Positions 62,702 through 64,000 of a DNA stretch of 64,000 nt are shown here, in pieces. The position numbers and the translations under genes were made by a program. The DNA is from Wyeomyia smithii. Lineage: Eukaryota; Arthropoda; Insecta; Diptera; Culicidae. How positions within the stretch are numbered: the first letter of the stretch is position 1; every line of letters begins with the position of its first letter. Location: contig NC_073696.1 of NCBI RefSeq assembly GCF_029784165.1, positions 106,042,665 through 106,106,664 of the forward strand, written 5' to 3'. Under the pieces are notes generated by a model. That model worked only from the letters and a program-made list of their open reading frames with translations, searched no databases and was not told where the DNA came from.

Positions 62702-64000
62702 ATGTGTGTGTATGTGCAGATTTTTATTTTCACTCACTTTTCTAAGAGATGGCTGGACCGATTTTAATGAAATTATATGCAAATGAAAGTTCTAGTTGCC
62801 CCATAAGACCCTTTTAAATTTCATTGTAATTGAATTTTTATTTTAGAGGTTATGTTTAAAAATGCAAAAATCACGAAACATCAATATCTCAGAAACCACA
62901 CAACCGATTTCAATATAATTGGTATCAAATGAACGGGCAATTTTAAAAATCCTTAACTTTTGAATTTTATATAGATTGAACATGTGGTTCAAAAGTTATG
63001 AAAAGAAACGTCTTCTGGAACCTGTTTAATTTCACTAATGTTTCCCAGAGATGGCTGGACCGATTTCCACAAAATCTGTGTCATATGAAAGGTCTAGTTA
63101 CCACATAAGACCCTATTGATTTTTTTGCAATCGGACTATTACTTTGCCTGTTATGTTTAAAAATGTGAAATTTAGCTATGAAAAGAAACATATTCCGAAG
63201 AATACATAAACTCACTCATTTTTCTCAGAGATGGCTGAACCGATTTTCACGAAATTAGTTTCAAATGAAAGGTCCAGCTGATTCATAACACCCTATTGAA
63301 TTTCACTGTAATCGAACTGTAACTTCGTCTGTAATGTAACGAATTGTGAAAATCACGAAACTTGATCATCTCAGAAAGTACACAACCGATATGATCAATT
63401 GTATTATCAGATGGACAGGCTAGTAAAGGGTTAATTATGACTTAACACGTGGTTTCAAAGTTTGGCTGCCCTATACGTTCCCATTTCATATGATTATAAT
63501 CGAACTAAGCAACCGTTATGTATTAAATTGTTATTAAAACAACGAAATTCTACTATCTCAAAGATTACACGACTTATTTGAACATTACTAGTGTCATACG
63601 AACGAGTCATCTCTCAAACTCACGAATAACAAACTTCATAACAATTTGATATGTGGTTCAAAAGTTATGGAAAGAAAATAAATTCAAATGCTAGTTAAAA
63701 CTACACCTGCTTTGATCAATATATGTGGCCACAATATAATTTAAATGTGGTATCGTACCATTTGAATGTTCCCGGTATCGCTCGTGATTGAATTGTTCGA
63801 AATTAAGAGTCATTTCTTTTATTTCGCTATTTATTGAGCATTTACATTACGTCAAATTTCATATTTTAAACTTCTATTACAACATCATTATTTTAGAACC
63901 CAAAAAGTGAATACACATTTATTGGATTGAAGCGTTCATGTGAATCTATTTTTACAAATAATAAGTTTGAATGAGAAAGGCTGGGTCTGACCGCTAGGTG
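62533..64000 (+). repeat. Long modular interspersed repeat, copy 4
   Basis: Start at 62533. Monomers lie at about 62741, 63045 and 63224, and the 3' end gagaaaggctgggtctgacc lies at the window edge. Type-2 and type-3 modules are absent, so this is a short form (about 1.47 kb) with both canonical ends. Confidence 0.85.
62656..62716. repeat. (GT)n microsatellite inside modular repeat copy 4
   Basis: GT repeats with minor interruptions. The corresponding site in the other copies is a shorter GT/GTAT tract. Confidence 0.9.

Noticed and set aside
62564..62782. Thr-His repeat peptide on the minus strand
   Set aside because: Translation of the (GT)n microsatellite.

Overview
This window is insect nuclear DNA, most likely from a mosquito (Aedes-like culicid). 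That call rests on spliced genes with GT-AG introns of 4.7 and 13.7 kb, very high transposon density, and interspersed repeat types (RTE-type non-LTR elements, DD37D Tc1/mariner, Helitron, fold-back MITEs) that are typical of culicine mosquitoes. It is an inference from sequence style, not a database match. There is no bacterial organisation, CRISPR array, rRNA or recognisable tRNA. Layout: (i) 398-15108 holds a three-exon plus-strand gene (exons 398-811, 14509-14755, 14822-15108; 315 aa) for a protein with His and Gln tracts, a WH1/EVH1-like domain and a C-terminal CRIB-like motif. Its 13.7 kb intron contains a dead DD37D mariner (3567-4871), two nested minus-strand RTE-like elements (about 5385-11040) with a 17-bp target-site duplication, a 605-bp tandem duplication and a C-rich inverted-repeat element. 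(ii) 17.5-30.6 kb has no gene I can support. It carries several MITEs, two copies of a long modular repeat, a fold-back MITE with 8-bp duplications and a heptanucleotide array. (iii) 30.6-39.9 kb holds a broken RTE-like element with a 13-bp duplication. Most of it plus 2.1 kb of flank is tandemly duplicated (32028-35916 and 35919-39864). (iv) 40047-46455 is a second plus-strand gene with a TATA/initiator promoter, signal-peptide exon, two further exons and a poly(A) signal. It encodes a 406-aa secreted protein of the insect DNA/RNA non-specific endonuclease family in which I cannot find the catalytic DRGH motif. (v) 48-53.4 kb is a transposon graveyard: a mariner-type transposase relic interrupted by one RTE-like insertion with exact 13-bp duplications and abutted by another, then a further mariner remnant. 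(vi) 54-57.7 kb has an inverted-repeat element and Helitron remnants. (vii) 58.2-58.9 kb is a diverged tandem array. (viii) 61.1-64.0 kb holds two more copies of the modular repeat, the last reaching the window end. The two host genes show no functional link. Their shared feature is that transposons have expanded the intron of the first and remodelled the upstream region of the second. None of the transposons seen is coding-competent: the RTE-like copies have stops, frameshifts or loss of the reverse-transcriptase core. Their value is as a datable record of nested insertions and duplications.
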